Source: Lytechinus variegatus (lineage: Eukaryota; Echinodermata; Echinoidea; Temnopleuroida; Toxopneustidae). From it: a stretch of DNA of 64,000 nt. Position 1 is the stretch's first letter. Every line of letters starts with the position of its first letter. Of this stretch, positions 34,901 to 48,137 are shown piece by piece. The stretch covers positions 62,493,197 to 62,557,196 of the forward strand of contig NC_054741.1 in assembly GCF_018143015.1 (NCBI RefSeq), read 5' to 3'. A program made the position numbers and the translations under genes. A model generated the notes under the pieces. The model saw only the letters and a list, made by a program, of their open reading frames with translations, did not search any database and was not told the origin of the DNA.

Positions 34901-35881
34901 TCCACAGCAAAAATGATCTTGATAATCAGATGTGTGGGTAGTTAATGCAGATTAGAATGATTTTCCTGCTGAGCAATTTCTAAACAATGAAATTATCAAA
35001 TAGAGCAATGAAATGCAATTATTCCTTATGGTAAACAGAGCCAGCAATACCCTCTATGGTTTTTCAAGCGATCAATTTTCCCCAAAAAAATCTTTCTCAT
35101 TCCCATATCAATGTAGTTGTATTTCTGTGTCACATTTCTCTGAATGAATTCCCTAAAATGCAAGTACGTGTATACATATTAGATGCTGTTATTAGCAGTT
35201 GTTTTTGGTCACTCTCTGTTGCTTTATCTTGTATTTTGTGCACAAGGTTTGTCATGTTTTCAATGTTTTGCCACAATTTTTTTCAACACGGGGTTTATCG
35301 TTGCCGAGACTTTGAATTTGAAATGTATCTGTAGTTTGTTAAAAAAGTTTGTGGCCTTTTTTTCACATATTTTTAAAGGAAGAGATAAAAAGAGGATTCC
35401 AGCAAAAACTGTGGCCCAATTTACCACCCGTAAACTGGTTTCCTCTCATATTTTTTCTTGCTTTTGAAAATTTAGGGGGTTCAATCGAACCCCCTCTCCC
35501 TGAACCCACACAAAACATAATTTCATTTCATGGACCTTTGGGTCAGGTTACCTAGGGCATTAGGTTCCAAAGAAGATACATAGCTCTTTATCTGAATATT
35601 GACCCGTATGTTGAAAGTCTGGTTTAACTTAGGCTATGGTCTAACTCTGTTGTAAAATTATGGAAGGCCAATCATTTCAAAATTTTATGTACGTTAGAAG
35701 TCATTACCTTTCCTTTTTCCTCATGTTTTAAATGACAAGGAGAACTATTTCGGTAATTATTCCCAGTCGGTTCAAGTTGTGAATGATTCTTTTGTCAAAT
35801 GAGCTGACAAATTGAACTTGCACTGTTAAAGAGATACCTGTCACAATTGGATATCCATAGTTACACTACAGCTCTAGACCA

Positions 35882-36038
35882 GGGGACCGGTTCAACATTT
35901 TTGTCTGACAAGTTGTCAGATCTGACATCTTTCCTTGGTTCTGATTGGCTGAGAGGTACTGTTACTATAGTAACTGTCGGATAAAATGGGACTTGTCGGA
36001 TAAAACGTCCGACAAGTCCTTTCATGAAACGCTCCCCA
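35882..36038. mobile_element. MITE of the TCTGACAAGTTGT family
   Basis: The left end GGGGACCGGTTCAACATTTT and right end TTTCATGAAACGCTCCCC enclose the shared block TGATTGGCTGAGA..TGTTACTATAGTAACTGTCGG. The ACTTGTCGGA..TCCGACAAGT pair makes an inner hairpin. Homologous to the element at 51,552-51,710. Confidence 0.85.
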
Positions 36039-36815
36039 GGCTTTGAATTAAATCAGAGTTCAGAATATGGGCCATTGTGGTTAAAATACTCAGTCAATAT
36101 AACTATTATGGTATGAATATGCATGTGGCAGCATACACATAGGAGTATTGTGATTACATATTTTGGAAATTATTAGCTAATGTGCTTTGTAATAACCCAT
36201 GTTGGTCACTCATTTTATTCCTACATGTATGGACTTCCATGTTTTGGGGAGTGATACAAAGGATGAGATAATGAGCTCATGGTTTACTTCAAAGAATTCA
36301 CAAATGTTTTTTTTTGTTGAAAACACACAGAATAAAATGTGTGAACTCATTTTTTCCAATTCATGTTGTTACATGTGTGTATTATCTGTGTTGTATTAAT
36401 ACACTTAATTTCTCTTTTATTCTCTTGATTTTCATGCCCTCTTCTCTTGCTATCAAACTTTGTTTTTATAAAAATCATACTCTCAGCTGACAGAATGTCC
36501 GCATTTGATGCTTATTTTGTCCTGTTTACCCAGAATTGGTTGTCGATCATTCTTTTCCATTGAATTGACAAATATTTTTATTTAGATCACAATGCATGTC
36601 AGGATATTTTGTAATTTTGTAGAAATGTATAGATGTTAGTCTGTTGTACATGTATGTTGGGTTTCATTATCTCAGAGATTTAACATGGAGTGAGTGATAT
36701 TATGATACCATGTTTGTAGGTCGAACAGAGAAGACAATTGATATGAAAAACAAACAAAAAAATACTGACTCTGATACGATTGTACATTTGTAATAAACCA
36801 TATTGACTGTCAGAA

Positions 36816-39179
36816 GTTCAAATACTATGTCAAAGTATTTTGTATTCTATCCAGTCTTATTGTTTTAATTTGATTTTAAGAGATCTGGGGGGGGGGGAGG
36901 GGGTGCTTCACTAAGAATTTGTGACCGAATGTCATGCTTAAATACTGACACGGTCATGAAAGATAATTAGTGACTGAATGACATGCTTAAATACTGACGC
37001 GGTCACAAATGATAAAATGCAATCTTATTAATACGCAGTTGCATGCATCCACTTAGCATGCTTTGACCGATGTGGTGCCTTTTGTACTATTATTATTACT
37101 ATGATTATTATTGGTCAATTTCTGAATGACCGGTAATTTCATATCATACACAAGATGCCTTCAAGTGGTTTTGATTCAATTCAATGGCTTATGATCCTCA
37201 ATATATTCAAACATTCAGACGAAAATGAGACTGACCCAGATCATTTGTAGCAAAAGATGTTTATATTTTCACTTCTTACATCGCCGCTCATCATTACATG
37301 TATCACAGTTATATATCAAAGACCCTACCTCACATTTGAGTTATTTTCAATAATCACATTGAATGTCCTCACAACCATTCATTTCATACAAAATGTACAT
37401 GTAACTTGTTCGTAGATTACAAAAAGAAATGTAAACACTAGATACATGCATGACACTTGTAACAGTAAAACAATACAATCTTATCATAATTATTCAAATT
37501 ATTGAATTATCGTATGATTGACATGGTCATTTAGACTTTTGCACTGCATTGGATTTAACACAAAAATAAATATTCATTAGACCTGCAGTTACATTTTTAT
37601 CAAAATCTTTGAACCATGAAAAATGCATGCTACATGAGACTGATCTTAAATCAAGAAGGACTGGCTTCATGATAGCAAGGAATGCAAATTATCAAGTCAT
37701 GCATCTTACACCATCTTATGCTAACAACATAAGTAACAGATTAATAATAAAAATAACACAATTTAACAATAAAACTCATTAAGAATAAAACATGGTTTGG
37801 ATTGAAGCTAATGCCAAAATGCAGCCCATATAAAAATGATTTTTCATACATGATTACTGAAGCCAAGCACATACATGTATATGCAACATAACAAAATAGA
37901 TAGCCTAATACGAAAATTTGAGAAGATTCATAGATAGCAAGAAAAACCTCAGAATTATCAAGGAATAAATTACTTCAAACAATGTTCTCACATCACTTTG
38001 AAACAATGCATTTATGACAGAATTTAAAAATGATAGTATACTTTCTTAACATCAACCTGACACAAGTCGAATAATCACCTTTATTTTTCCTGACCAGAAA
38101 TTGCAAAACATGTGTTCTTTAAATTTTTATAAAGTTGAATTTTGCCCAAGTTGAACAGATTTCTTAGGTTTCAAAGATTCAACGAGGATGAATATACCGG
38201 TATACCATACATGTATTCCAAGAGTGTAGTCTCAGTGTCAGTGTTTAGAGCATTACTTACACTGACCCTATAGCACAAACACTAAATGCAAACATTAACA
38301 ATCATGAGACCGATCACAATTACATGTAAGCTCATAACCTAGTGATGTCAAAACCACTAGTCTGTTATTAGGTTTGGTGCTGTGGTTGGTGTTAAAACTA
38401 GCCCATGGTGTTAAAACTAGCCCATGTTGTTGAAACTCTCCCCCGTTACATTCCATTGTTTAGATCACTTTCAGCATAATTCATAGATTTAGATCAAAGT
38501 GTGACTTTATATTTGAGAACAAAGTTACAAAAGCTGCTTTATGAAGCATACCATAATAAATCAGAGATTAAAGAAAGACCTTTCCTTCCTACAAGAACCT
38601 GTCATAAAGGAGAGTGTTACTATGTATCTCACTATTTTACATAACAGTATACATATCTACAGATCTAAACGTCTATCGGGAACAAATATATTCTACAAAT
38701 CAAAATTGCACACAAAGAAACAAGTACAAACATTGCACTAATACACAGTAATACAACAAAAATTCAAGTTAATAACACAACTTTGCAACTATTTTATTTT
38801 TCATCCAGTAGTTTCGTGAACCTTGCCTATAGGATTCGTAACCTACATGTTACTATTAAAAAAATTCAGAACCTTAAAATGATATCAACTGAAAGCTGAA
38901 GTGACCGATAGATGAGGAAATACAGGGTATTTCACAAGCAAAACTCAATGATCTTGACATGCACTTATTCTCTGATAGGAAAATAAAAAAGACTTGTATC
39001 ATTGGGCCTCTCAAATATATTGCTGTATGCATGCACAACCCACGGTCTTCTGAACCATCCTTTTAAAATGACAATTTTTTTTCATTAATTGGTCACATTT
39101 ACACGATACACCCCATTTCATGTATTTCCTTGTTTATTCTGTGTAAAAGCCTAATGAACCACTAGTGAGGTCTAATGTA
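36816..39179. other. Intergenic stretch between convergent genes
   Basis: No coding exon is supported. A poly-G run sits at 36,888-36,902, followed by two related segments of the AAATACTGAC(A/G)CGGTCA type (36,940-37,010). From about 37.2 kb the plus strand becomes A-rich, as expected if it is the template for leftward transcripts of the clathrin-like gene. Confidence 0.4.
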
Positions 39180-40133
39180 ACAAGTGGAATGCCTCTGGCC
39201 GTCTCACCTGCATCACGCGGTTCAATATAGCAGCAGTGCTGACTTTGAATACTACTCTAACTCGCACAAGATGTTCAGTGATACATGGTTACTCTTATGT
39301 CCACTTTTTATGAACTAGACCAATAAACTTACAGAGATATGATGGTTATTCAACAAAAAACCCAACATGGCCAAAGTTCATTGACCTTACATGACCTTTG
39401 ACCTTGATCATGTGACCTGAAACTCGCACAGGATGTTCAGTGATACTTGATTACTCTTATGTACAAGTTTCATGAATGAGATCCATAAACTTTCAAAGTT
39501 ATGATGGTAATTCAACAGATACACCCAATTCGGCCAAAGTTCATTGACCCTAAATGACCTTTGACCTTAATCATGAGACCTGAAACTTGCACAAAATGTT
39601 CAGCGATGCTTGATTACTATTATGTCCAAGTTTCATGAATCAGATCCATAAACTTTCAAAGTTATGATGGGAATTCAACAGATATCCCCAATTCGGCCAA
39701 AGTTCATTGACCCTAAATGACCTTTGACCTTGGTCATGTGACGTGAAACTCATGCAGGATGTTCAGTGATACTTTATTAACCTTATGTCCAAGTTTCATG
39801 AACTAGGTCCATATATTTTCTAAGTTATGATGACATTTCAAAAACTTAACCTCAGGTTAAGATTTCGATGTTGATTCCTCCAACATGGTCTAAGTTCATT
39901 GACCCTTAATGACCTTTGACCTTGGTCATGTGACATGAAACTCTAATAGGATGTTCAGTAATACTTGATTAACCTTATGGCCAAGTTTTATTAACTAGGT
40001 CCATATACTTTCTAAGTTATGATGTCATTTCAAAAACTTAACCTCAGGTTAAGATTTGATGTTGACGCCGCCGTCGCCGCCGTCGGAAAAGCGGCGCCTA
40101 TAGTCTCACTTTGCTTCGCAGGTGAGACAAAAA
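39180..40133 (+). repeat. DR1-bearing interspersed repeat, full-length copy
   Basis: This 954-bp copy runs from ACAAGTGGAATGCCTCTGG to GCAGGTGAGACAAAAA. Four internal units are spaced 163, 163 and 192 bp, judged from GTTCATTGACC. Perfect DR1 sites (minus-strand reading) lie at 39,392, 39,555, 39,718 and 39,910. The frame at 40,019-40,225 is partly the terminal GC module. Confidence 0.92.
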
Positions 40134-41080
40134 CCAACCCTTTATCTAATCATCCGCAGACATGTTGGCTATTATTGGCTTTCATGAAAAAAAAATCACA
40201 AAAAAAGTACAAATTGTTATTGTAAACCAGAATATTTCAAAAACGTCACCGCACACCTTATGACTGGTGCATGATCAAATTATTGAAAAAAGTGCAATTT
40301 TTGCTCATTTTTCTGAAAATGTGAATGATTAGTATCTCTTTATTTGCGGGCCAAATTAACTGAAAGAATACTAATATAACAATTTCGGATGATCTCAAGC
40401 CTTTATTTTGGAGTAAAGGTCAAATTCATTTCAAATCGTAGCCAATCGTACGATTGCTATGTTATTACAACTAGATATTAAATTCACTTTTATTTTACTA
40501 AGGATTAACAGCATAGTCACAGATTTGAACATTGGTATTCGTAAGATGATTTTAGAGAATTACACAGTAAGATATTCCATGTCTCAATATTAGCATCAAA
40601 TTCTACGTTTTATTCCAAAATAGGGTCGCAGACAAATCATAAGGTGTGCGGTGACCTGAACATGTACAGCCTACATTCAAATAAGGAGGTTCGATTGTAA
40701 CCTTGAATAAATTTATCGCTTTTATTCAATAGATTGCCTCTCAACCAACTTAACTTTTTCTGATCATGTAAATTTTAAAATATGAAATTGTATAATGGTG
40801 TGATTCGTTTCTTTTAGAAAAAAATAATCGATTTTTTTCCCATTCAATATATAGAAAATTAAGTACAAGTTACTTTTGATTAAGTATTAAATGGAGCTAG
40901 TTGTTATAACATTTGGCATTCTAACGTACATTGCTCTGAATATGATCCTTACAGTCCCAAGTGATTTTGATCGTTTGAAGATTCTACCAAATTCTGAACC
41001 ATGATTACTTTTCTAACATCTGCAGGTCAATTCCAATAGCATGTTTGTACACAATACATGTACACAAATTAATTACTTTT
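40134..41080. other. AT-rich non-coding stretch
   Basis: No gene or clear element. TTCCATGTCTCAATATTAGC (40,576) also appears near 25,820, both followed by AAATTCTAC and a GTCGCAGAC block near 40,625 and 25,875, which marks a further shared interspersed repeat. Confidence 0.4.
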
Positions 41081-41086
41081 TCAAAT

Positions 41087-41282
41087 AATAATTATATTTG
41101 CTTATATAGCGCTTAATACTTACTTTGTCAGAAGTCTAAGCGCTCTGCAGCATAATTACCCTGGCTTTAGCAGTGCAGCTGTTACGTGCGCTGCATTTCA
41201 AGGAATAAATTCCTGCCAGGTACCCATTTACCTCACCTGGGTTGAGTGCAGCACATTGTGGATCAATTTCTTGCTGAAGGAT
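41087..41282 (-). repeat. SINE 3' domain fragment
   Basis: Read on the minus strand, it carries TTGCTGAA..ACCCAGGTGAGGTAAATGGGTACC and ends AAGCGCTATATAAGC. This matches the body and tail of the SINE at 50,690-50,978. The tRNA-like head is missing here. Confidence 0.75.
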
Positions 41283-42064
41283 ATATGTTCCTTGAACAAA
41301 CATTCTTGTGAAATGTGCCTGAGCTCTATTCTCGACCTCTATGTTTTTGTTTCTTATTTCGTTGCCATAGTTTTAAGCTAAATAGGAGGACGAATCCCTT
41401 GCAGAAACTATCCTTTTCTTTAAAGAAAAATCCATATAAGCATACAATGAATGATTGATATTTAAAAAAACTATTATCATCCTTTAGACTTTGATGTATT
41501 TTAATCATGTTATACATAACTCTCTCTGAAACAATGATTGATTGATGATACATGATTGGCACCATAACATTGTACATTGCTAAAAATGCAATGCAGAAAA
41601 TAGGTAGAATACAATGGTAGAAAAATCATCTAAGCGCAATGTTATTACTATTTCTTTTACAACAAATATACTGCACCTTGACACAGTTACATGAAACGGA
41701 TAATTTTCATGCTCTACCAATTGCCAGGAAAATTTGTGATCTGATATAATGACTTTGCAGGGCATGATTATAATTTGCTTAGAAATATATTAAAATATAT
41801 GAAACTTATTGCACTGAAGAGAATAAATAACATCAACATACAATGAAATCAACCATGTTCAATAACTACAAATTATGCCTATGGGGGGGGGGGGGCATTT
41901 CTGAGTTCCATGCGACACAAACATTCAGCTAAGAGAAAAGAAATTGTTGAAATGTTCTGAACCATGGGGATGGAATCGCCCTTTTACAAATTTTATTGGT
42001 ATGAGATTCTCCATGCCTCCACGCATTCACGTACAATCCTACATGTATAACCTGAATGGTCAGG

Positions 42065-42331
42065 ACAAGGTTCCCACAGAAAGTTGAAAACAGAATTCCA
42101 TGACTAAATTGTTGCTTTCCAAGACTTTCCGGGAGTTGGGATGTCACAAAACTGGGAAAAATGGAAATCATGAACACCAGAGTATGATCGCAGATTATGA
42201 GAGTTGCGAGACACGACAAAGAGGTAAATGCAATTCCATGACTTTACCAGCACTTTTCACAAATTTCAGAATTCCAAGACTTTCCATGACCACAAATTTT
42301 TCCAGGATTTTCCATGACTGTGGGAACCCTG
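42065..42331. mobile_element. hAT-type MITE (GGTTCCCACAG ends)
   Basis: The left end CAAGGTTCCCACAGAAAG and right end GACTGTGGGAACCCTG are inverted. CCATGACT and TTCCAAGACTTTCC are repeated just inside both ends. The direct repeat CAGGA flanks both sides. The CAGGGTTCCCACAGTCATGG type terminus is familiar from hAT elements. The frames at 41,929-42,426 are by-products. Confidence 0.7.
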
Positions 42332-44990
42332 CAGGAAGAACTCTCTTTCCACTCTCCTTGAGCAAGAGAGGGAAACTATGGGACGATACATGGAGGAGAG
42401 AGCAACCTTGGGTGAGGAATCAATGAGGTACAGCTGTTGTCATTGAATCTACAGTGTAAGCATGAAATATGGTATAGGGATACCATGCCATTCAGAGCTG
42501 TTTGACCAATACATACATTACTTGCTCACTTGCTCCCAAGGTCAGAGACTGTCTATCGCTGGAGACATGGTTTAGGATAGGGTACAGTGTCTAATCCAGG
42601 CTTGAATTTGGTGATGCCATTAGTGTGTGGAATTTCCAACAGAGCAATTGTCGCCAGATCAAATGTCACGGAACCGTATGATGGGGGGGGGGGGGGGCAC
42701 TGCCTCCTCCCTTCATACACTGAATGTAAATCCAGTGTATATTGCACAACAGTGTATTTTAAAGAACACACCCGTGCTCATCTTGTATATTTCAACAACA
42801 TAACTCCTAATATTTGTATATCATGCGACTACAGTCCACATATTACAGCCAGGATTAACCTTGACCAAGCAAATGGATATAATGATCACATAATTCTAAT
42901 TCATCATCCTTGGAATGGTATAGACTGAATCCAATCTATGTATCTTAGGGTGTGTTCCATCAAACTTGTTATCAATTGTACCTTTTAGTCACTTATAGGT
43001 TTAAACAAATCAGAGTATCAATTCATCAAACTTGATCACTAAATTGGTATCACAATTGATGGAACACTATTTATTGTTTTCTTTGTTTATCTGCCTGTGG
43101 TCCTTCATGTTTTACATGTATCATACCTAAATTAAGAAATTGATCAATGAATTAATGCAAATATCTCCCTAATCATATCATTGCTGATTACTAGCAAGTA
43201 TTATATAAAAAAGAGACATACTTGAATCACAAGGAAAATTTAAAAAGAAAAAATTTCACGAGGTTTTTATGTTCAATGAATATTTAGAGCATGATGATGG
43301 GGCTCTTTATGCATTTCACAAAGTACATACCAATATGTTTTCTTTCTTTTAAAAACAGCACCATATCTTTGACACTCCTCTTGAGACTGACATCAATACA
43401 TTAAACGAAAATAGGTGGTGTAAATTCTTTGACAAACTTTGGACAATATACACGTTTTCCATGGTCATGATTGGTACATACTTACAATAGACATAACAAA
43501 TCTAGATTATACAACATAATGGGGGTATTCGACCCATATCTTCAATCAAAATTGCACACAATATTTCTTATATACATGATAATCGAGTTTTACAGTAATA
43601 CTTGATCATTTCATCACCTTTCCTTAACTACACCAGCCCCTGGTTCAGTCCTTCCTTTCATACTGGTTTAACATTGCATCTTCTCAGCTGTAATACCTCT
43701 ATTTAAATCATGTCCTCTCTATCACTCTATCACCATCAATAAACAATATGAAAAAAAATAACAAAGGTCCAACCCGTCGGAGGCTGAGCCTGTATATATA
43801 CAGTGCGACCCACAAGAAAGAAAACCTGTTTTCAAAGATAAATTTCACAATTATTGAATATGTTTTTACTATAAATTCTATACTTATGGTAAGAGTGGAA
43901 TCTCGTCTCTAATCTGAGACCAACAGCTTTGAAAATCATTCACGCATGGCAGGTTACAAACAATGAATATTAAGGCCTATCAGAAACGATTTGCGCAGAA
44001 ACTCACGTAAAGATCTGAATAGACTCTCATTTCAGGGATCAGTGAGAGAATCTTAACAAAGAATACAAAAGAAATGCTAATGAGTCAACTGTTGAATAAG
44101 CATGGTTGTAGTATCACAAACCAATCTTGTCCAATTTTTCTGCGCAACCTGATTTTGATAATGAAGTTTCAAACTCGTCTGGTTGATTAATGCGTGCAGT
44201 GTTTGTTACATACTAGGTATCAAAATGTAGAGGAATTATTGAATTATATGATATAAATGGAATATAATTAATTTGCCTTTGAGAAGAAAAAAGATATGGG
44301 AGTTCCGGTTTCCTTTTTTCTAGGACGCACTGTATATACATACAAGGTGAGATGATGGTACTATTATTATCTACAATAGAGCTTAATGCATTGCAACTCT
44401 CACCTTACAGATATATATCATTATCCCAGTCAACAGATCCTGGCATGCCCACAAACAGTATACCGTGGCTGGACTGAAAAATCCTTGTATCTCAAAATTA
44501 AAAATATTTGAGAGCAGCTTAAAAAAGGCTGCATTAAAAAATAGAGCAATGGTGGCAGTCTCATATTGTTTGAAAACAGTCTTCTAATACCTGTGAAAAA
44601 CTCTTTCGAGGCAAAAGAAAGTTCCTACCAATGCTATAACTCTAAAATCTAGCTTATTCTTAATAGCTGTCATAAAAATATTCAAATTTTGAAATTTCGA
44701 GGTTTTATCAGCCCAGCCATGATACGTGCCTTTTCCACTCCCTGGGGAACATTCCAACCACAGTTTCCAAACTGGATGGCTAGGAATACTAGACAGGCTT
44801 TCGCATCCTCCCAGGTAGCCATTCTACACCTGGATGGAGAGTGACGAAGTGTGGATTGATGCCTTACAATATGATACAAAGCCATGAAGGGGTTTGTACA
44901 CACAACCTACCGATTACAAGGCAAGAGTAAGAAACACTTCCACTCCAATTGAAAATGCATGTTACAGCTGAATTAGACAGTCTCCAATGG
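42332..44990. other. Non-coding stretch with poly-G run
   Basis: No supported exon. A G run at 42,683-42,696 lies within a frame (42,587-42,928) that has no recognisable domain. A short inverted pair near 42,955-43,070 (ATCAAACTTG, AATTGAT) and another near 43,800-44,340 (CAGTGCGACCCAC and GGACGCACTGTATATA) suggest further decayed elements. Confidence 0.35.
44883..44945 (-). repeat. Possible tRNA-like fragment
   Basis: The minus-strand reading CTCTTGCCTTGTAATCGGTA followed by GGTTGTGTGTACAAACCCC resembles the anticodon and T arms of a degraded tRNA-derived repeat, comparable with 26,048-26,120. Too decayed to be a tRNA gene. Confidence 0.25.
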
Positions 44991-44993
44991 ATG

Positions 44994-45591
44994 AAAAGGA
45001 TGCTCTGGGCTGAGAGTATTTATATCTAAATAGAGTAAAATTCACGGAGCAAAATGCTGAAAATTTCATCAAAATCGAACAACAAATAACAAAGTTGTTG
45101 AATTTTAAACTTTAGTAATATTTTGTGAAACAGTTATGTGCTCGTCGTCATGAATATTCATTAGGTGACCTGATGATGTCATGTCCCCACTTCCCTTTTT
45201 CTTATGTTATTACATGAAATCATAATTGCTTCATTTTTCATAAATGTATAAATGATGTGTCTCCATTATAAAGAAAAAAGTTGCGGCAATAAATAACTAA
45301 TGTACTTCAGTTGTCAATCCAATTGTTTTAGTTCTTGGTAGAAAAATTTGAATAAACCTAACTTCATATAATAAAATATAAAAGAACAAGTGGGGATATG
45401 GCATCATCAGCACACCTAATGTATATTCATGAAGACGTACCTAGAACTGTTTCACCGGAGTAATGCAAATCTTTAAAATTCATTAACTTCTTTATTTGTT
45501 ATCCAATTTTGATCAAAATTTCAGCACTTAGCTCTGTGAATTTTGATCTATTCATTTAGATGTAAACATCTTCAGCCTGGAGAGTCCCTTT
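44994..45591. mobile_element. MITE-like element (AAAGGATGCTCT family)
   Basis: AAAGGATGCTCTGGGCTGA at the left is answered by TCAGCCTGGAGAGTCCCTTT at the right. Longer arms contain GCTGAAAATTTCATCAAAA and its inverse. It is related to the element at 10,452-10,940. Confidence 0.8.
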
Positions 45592-48026
45592 AATAACTCA
45601 AAAGCATAAGCAGTGACTGAGCTAACATTTAACAAATACATGTAGTTTAGCTTCATCAAAGTAAACTCTAAAAACAAAATAAACCCTGCATCAATTGACT
45701 TTGTGCCTCACAGCAATGAAGTGAATGACAACCTCATGAAACAAATGAGATCTCAATGTCTCCACAACACTACAATAGAAAAATAAAATATCAATTTTCT
45801 TTAATAAATCTCCAATCTGGAATTAATTGCAATTATTTTTTTTTCAACTGTAAAATTAAAGCCAAACCACTGCAAGTTTATGTTTCAGTAAGCTTACATG
45901 TACACAGAGGATATATTCATGGTTTTGAGACTGCATATCACAGCAGATGATATGTAAAGTTACTCATCTGTGTTACCTGTACATTTACCATGTGGTATCT
46001 ATACTAACATCTACCACGTAGATAAAGCCCTCCAAGGAAGGATGGCCATATAGTAAGATGCATGTTTAGGTGTGTTAATAAATCATATACTGTAGCACGA
46101 TTCCAACCTAAATGCATGCAAGCTTGGACAAACAGCAAAAGGAAAATGAAAAAAAAATAGGAAGGGCTTTTCACGTTTACATCTCATTGACTTAAAAAAA
46201 ATGGGTATTACATCATTACGCCAAAAAATTACAATGTAAATCTATTGGACTACATGATTCTTGCACACTCCCATTTGACAGGAAACAGTGGGTGATTTCA
46301 AGATGGTGTCGGCGTTGGTAGCACAAATCAAGGATCAATTAACACAGAGTTATGCAATCAGTCACTAAAATGGCAATGACTAGAATTGTTGATCATTGTT
46401 GCATACATAGTTTGCTCAACCAAGACCCAATCAGGGTTATATTTTCATATTTGAAATACATTGCATTGAGGGGTCAAGATTGCCTGACCTAGCTCCGACA
46501 CCAATCAATCCAATGACAGCGAAACACTTACATCAGTTCAAGCACCAGTCCAAAGTAAATTTTGGGTGCTTTGGCTGGTGCAAACATCAGTCAATCACCA
46601 ACACCAGGTGCCAACACTGAACTTAAAAAAAACACCCATTATCAGGTCATGATGCCATTTCATAATAAAATACTATAAAATAAACAGAAAATGTAAAAGA
46701 AAAAAGAGGACAGTCATCAGTTGATAAAAAATGAATGAGAAACAAGTTTGATATGCATTTTAAATATGAATACAAATAATAATACTATTCATCAAGAAGT
46801 CTTTAAATCCCTGTGAACATTTCTTGAGTGGTTTGTCGTAGCTGATACCAAAAGTCAATGAAAATCACTATAAAATGCTCCCTGTCTTTATACAATTGAT
46901 CCAATCAACCACAACTATGGAAAGCCAGCAACTTCAACATCTAAAATGCATGTTTGTTCAAAATATACTCTAAATGTATGTAAGTTATAATCATACATTT
47001 GTTGTTTTCTTGAAAATTCAGTGTGCTTCTATTTGTTTACAAAGGACATCATGCAAATTTCCTGGAGAAAAAAAAATGACATTGCTGGATTTCCATATAC
47101 ATGTAGTGTAAGATGAGAACAATCGTAACTCTTTGTAAGAGAGGCCTTGGCTACTTTCCAACATCGTGCACATTACTTGTTATCCTTCCTGTACTTCATC
47201 CACAAAAATACAGACTGTAATTACATTGCAAAACATACTTTCTATACCTTTAAAAACACCCTTCAAGGTTATTAGGCTTATTCCTCCTAGATCTGGCAAG
47301 TAAGACTCTGAGATCTCTCTCACTGCAGCACAGTCAGTGATCGATTACAAATGATATTTGGTGCATTTCTACTATTCCATGTCTCTCTGACCCTTTTCAC
47401 ACAATTAGGGCTAATCTGGGTATTAACCAAAGATAATTCCTTGGTGTGATAGCAATTATAGTCGAGTCACATTTGAGTCAAACCAAGGCAGACCACGGTA
47501 GAAACATTGATTATTCAGGATGATACTCCAACTCAAGTTTTCGACTGATTAATGTGAAAAGACACGATGTCTCATTGATCCCAGGCTCGAGCAGTAACAA
47601 TTCAGGGTCAGTCTTGACTTGAACCTAAAATCTTAAGCAGAGGTCTAGTAGCTCACCAAACATGCCAATCTCCTGCATGTTCTCCACCCGAGGATGTGTT
47701 TCTCACTCACAATGGTCGAATTCATCTAGGAAGCCATAGAAGGTCTGCCCGTTGGCGAAACTCTGGCAATGACCACCATGACGTCTTGACTAGAAGGTAA
47801 CCTCTTACATACCAGCCTTCATTTTGCATCGTTCATCTCCATCTTCTACATGAAAAGCTCTCCTATGCTCGCTTTCCTCACTTCAGTCCCACCCATCCAT
47901 TTTCATGCAGTGTCTAATCTCACTTCATGCACTATGTATATATATATATTATCTTGATTGAAGGTCCATGTTGTATGCCTGCACACACACTTTGAATGTT
48001 TCACATTATAAAAGGCAAGATTGGTA
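45592..48026 (-). other. Likely 3' UTR / downstream region of the clathrin-like gene
   Basis: No coding exon is visible on either strand after the stop at 48,027. The plus strand is A-rich, so leftward transcripts would be U-rich as in long 3' UTRs. The polyadenylation site was not determined. A (TA)n run lies near 47,938. Confidence 0.3.
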
Positions 48027-48137
48027 TCAGAGTGTTTCTGAGAACGTCCTCTCTAATCTGTCTGCTATTGCAGGTCGTTTCAGAACAGTCCGTACGTGAG
48101 AGACCAACGCTTTCTCCTTCACACCCATGGATAAGAG
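48027..48137 (-). CDS. Clathrin-like last coding exon with early stop
   Basis: A pyrimidine-rich tract and CTTATATAG precede LLSMGVKEKALVSHVRTVLK, RPAIADRLERTFSETL and TGA at 48,029-48,027. It aligns with human [20 protein letters not shown] and NPDLALRMAVRNNLAG. No GT donor of useful quality precedes the stop, so termination here looks genuine. Confidence 0.85.
   Translation of the reverse strand, partial: LLSMGVKEKALVSHVRTVLKRPAIADRLERTFSETL

Larger units (their letters stand above)
28110..36815 (+). other. Candidate long 3' UTR / downstream region of UBE2G1
   Basis: After the acceptor at 28,109 the plus strand is T-rich with no coding exon. AATAAA-type signals occur at several places, for example near 30,187, 34,092 and 36,792 (TGTAATAAACC). 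The true 3' end cannot be chosen from sequence alone. Embedded MITEs are listed separately. The 87-codon frame at 29,257-29,520 is the only sizeable one, and it has no recognisable motif. Confidence 0.35.

Noticed and set aside
39376-39910. Regularly spaced repeats reminiscent of a CRISPR array
   Set aside because: Units are ~163 bp, the whole unit is repeated rather than alternating repeats and unique spacers, and the context is an animal genome.
42100-42426. 108-codon plus-strand frame
   Set aside because: Begins inside a hAT-type MITE and reads through its right end; no domain.
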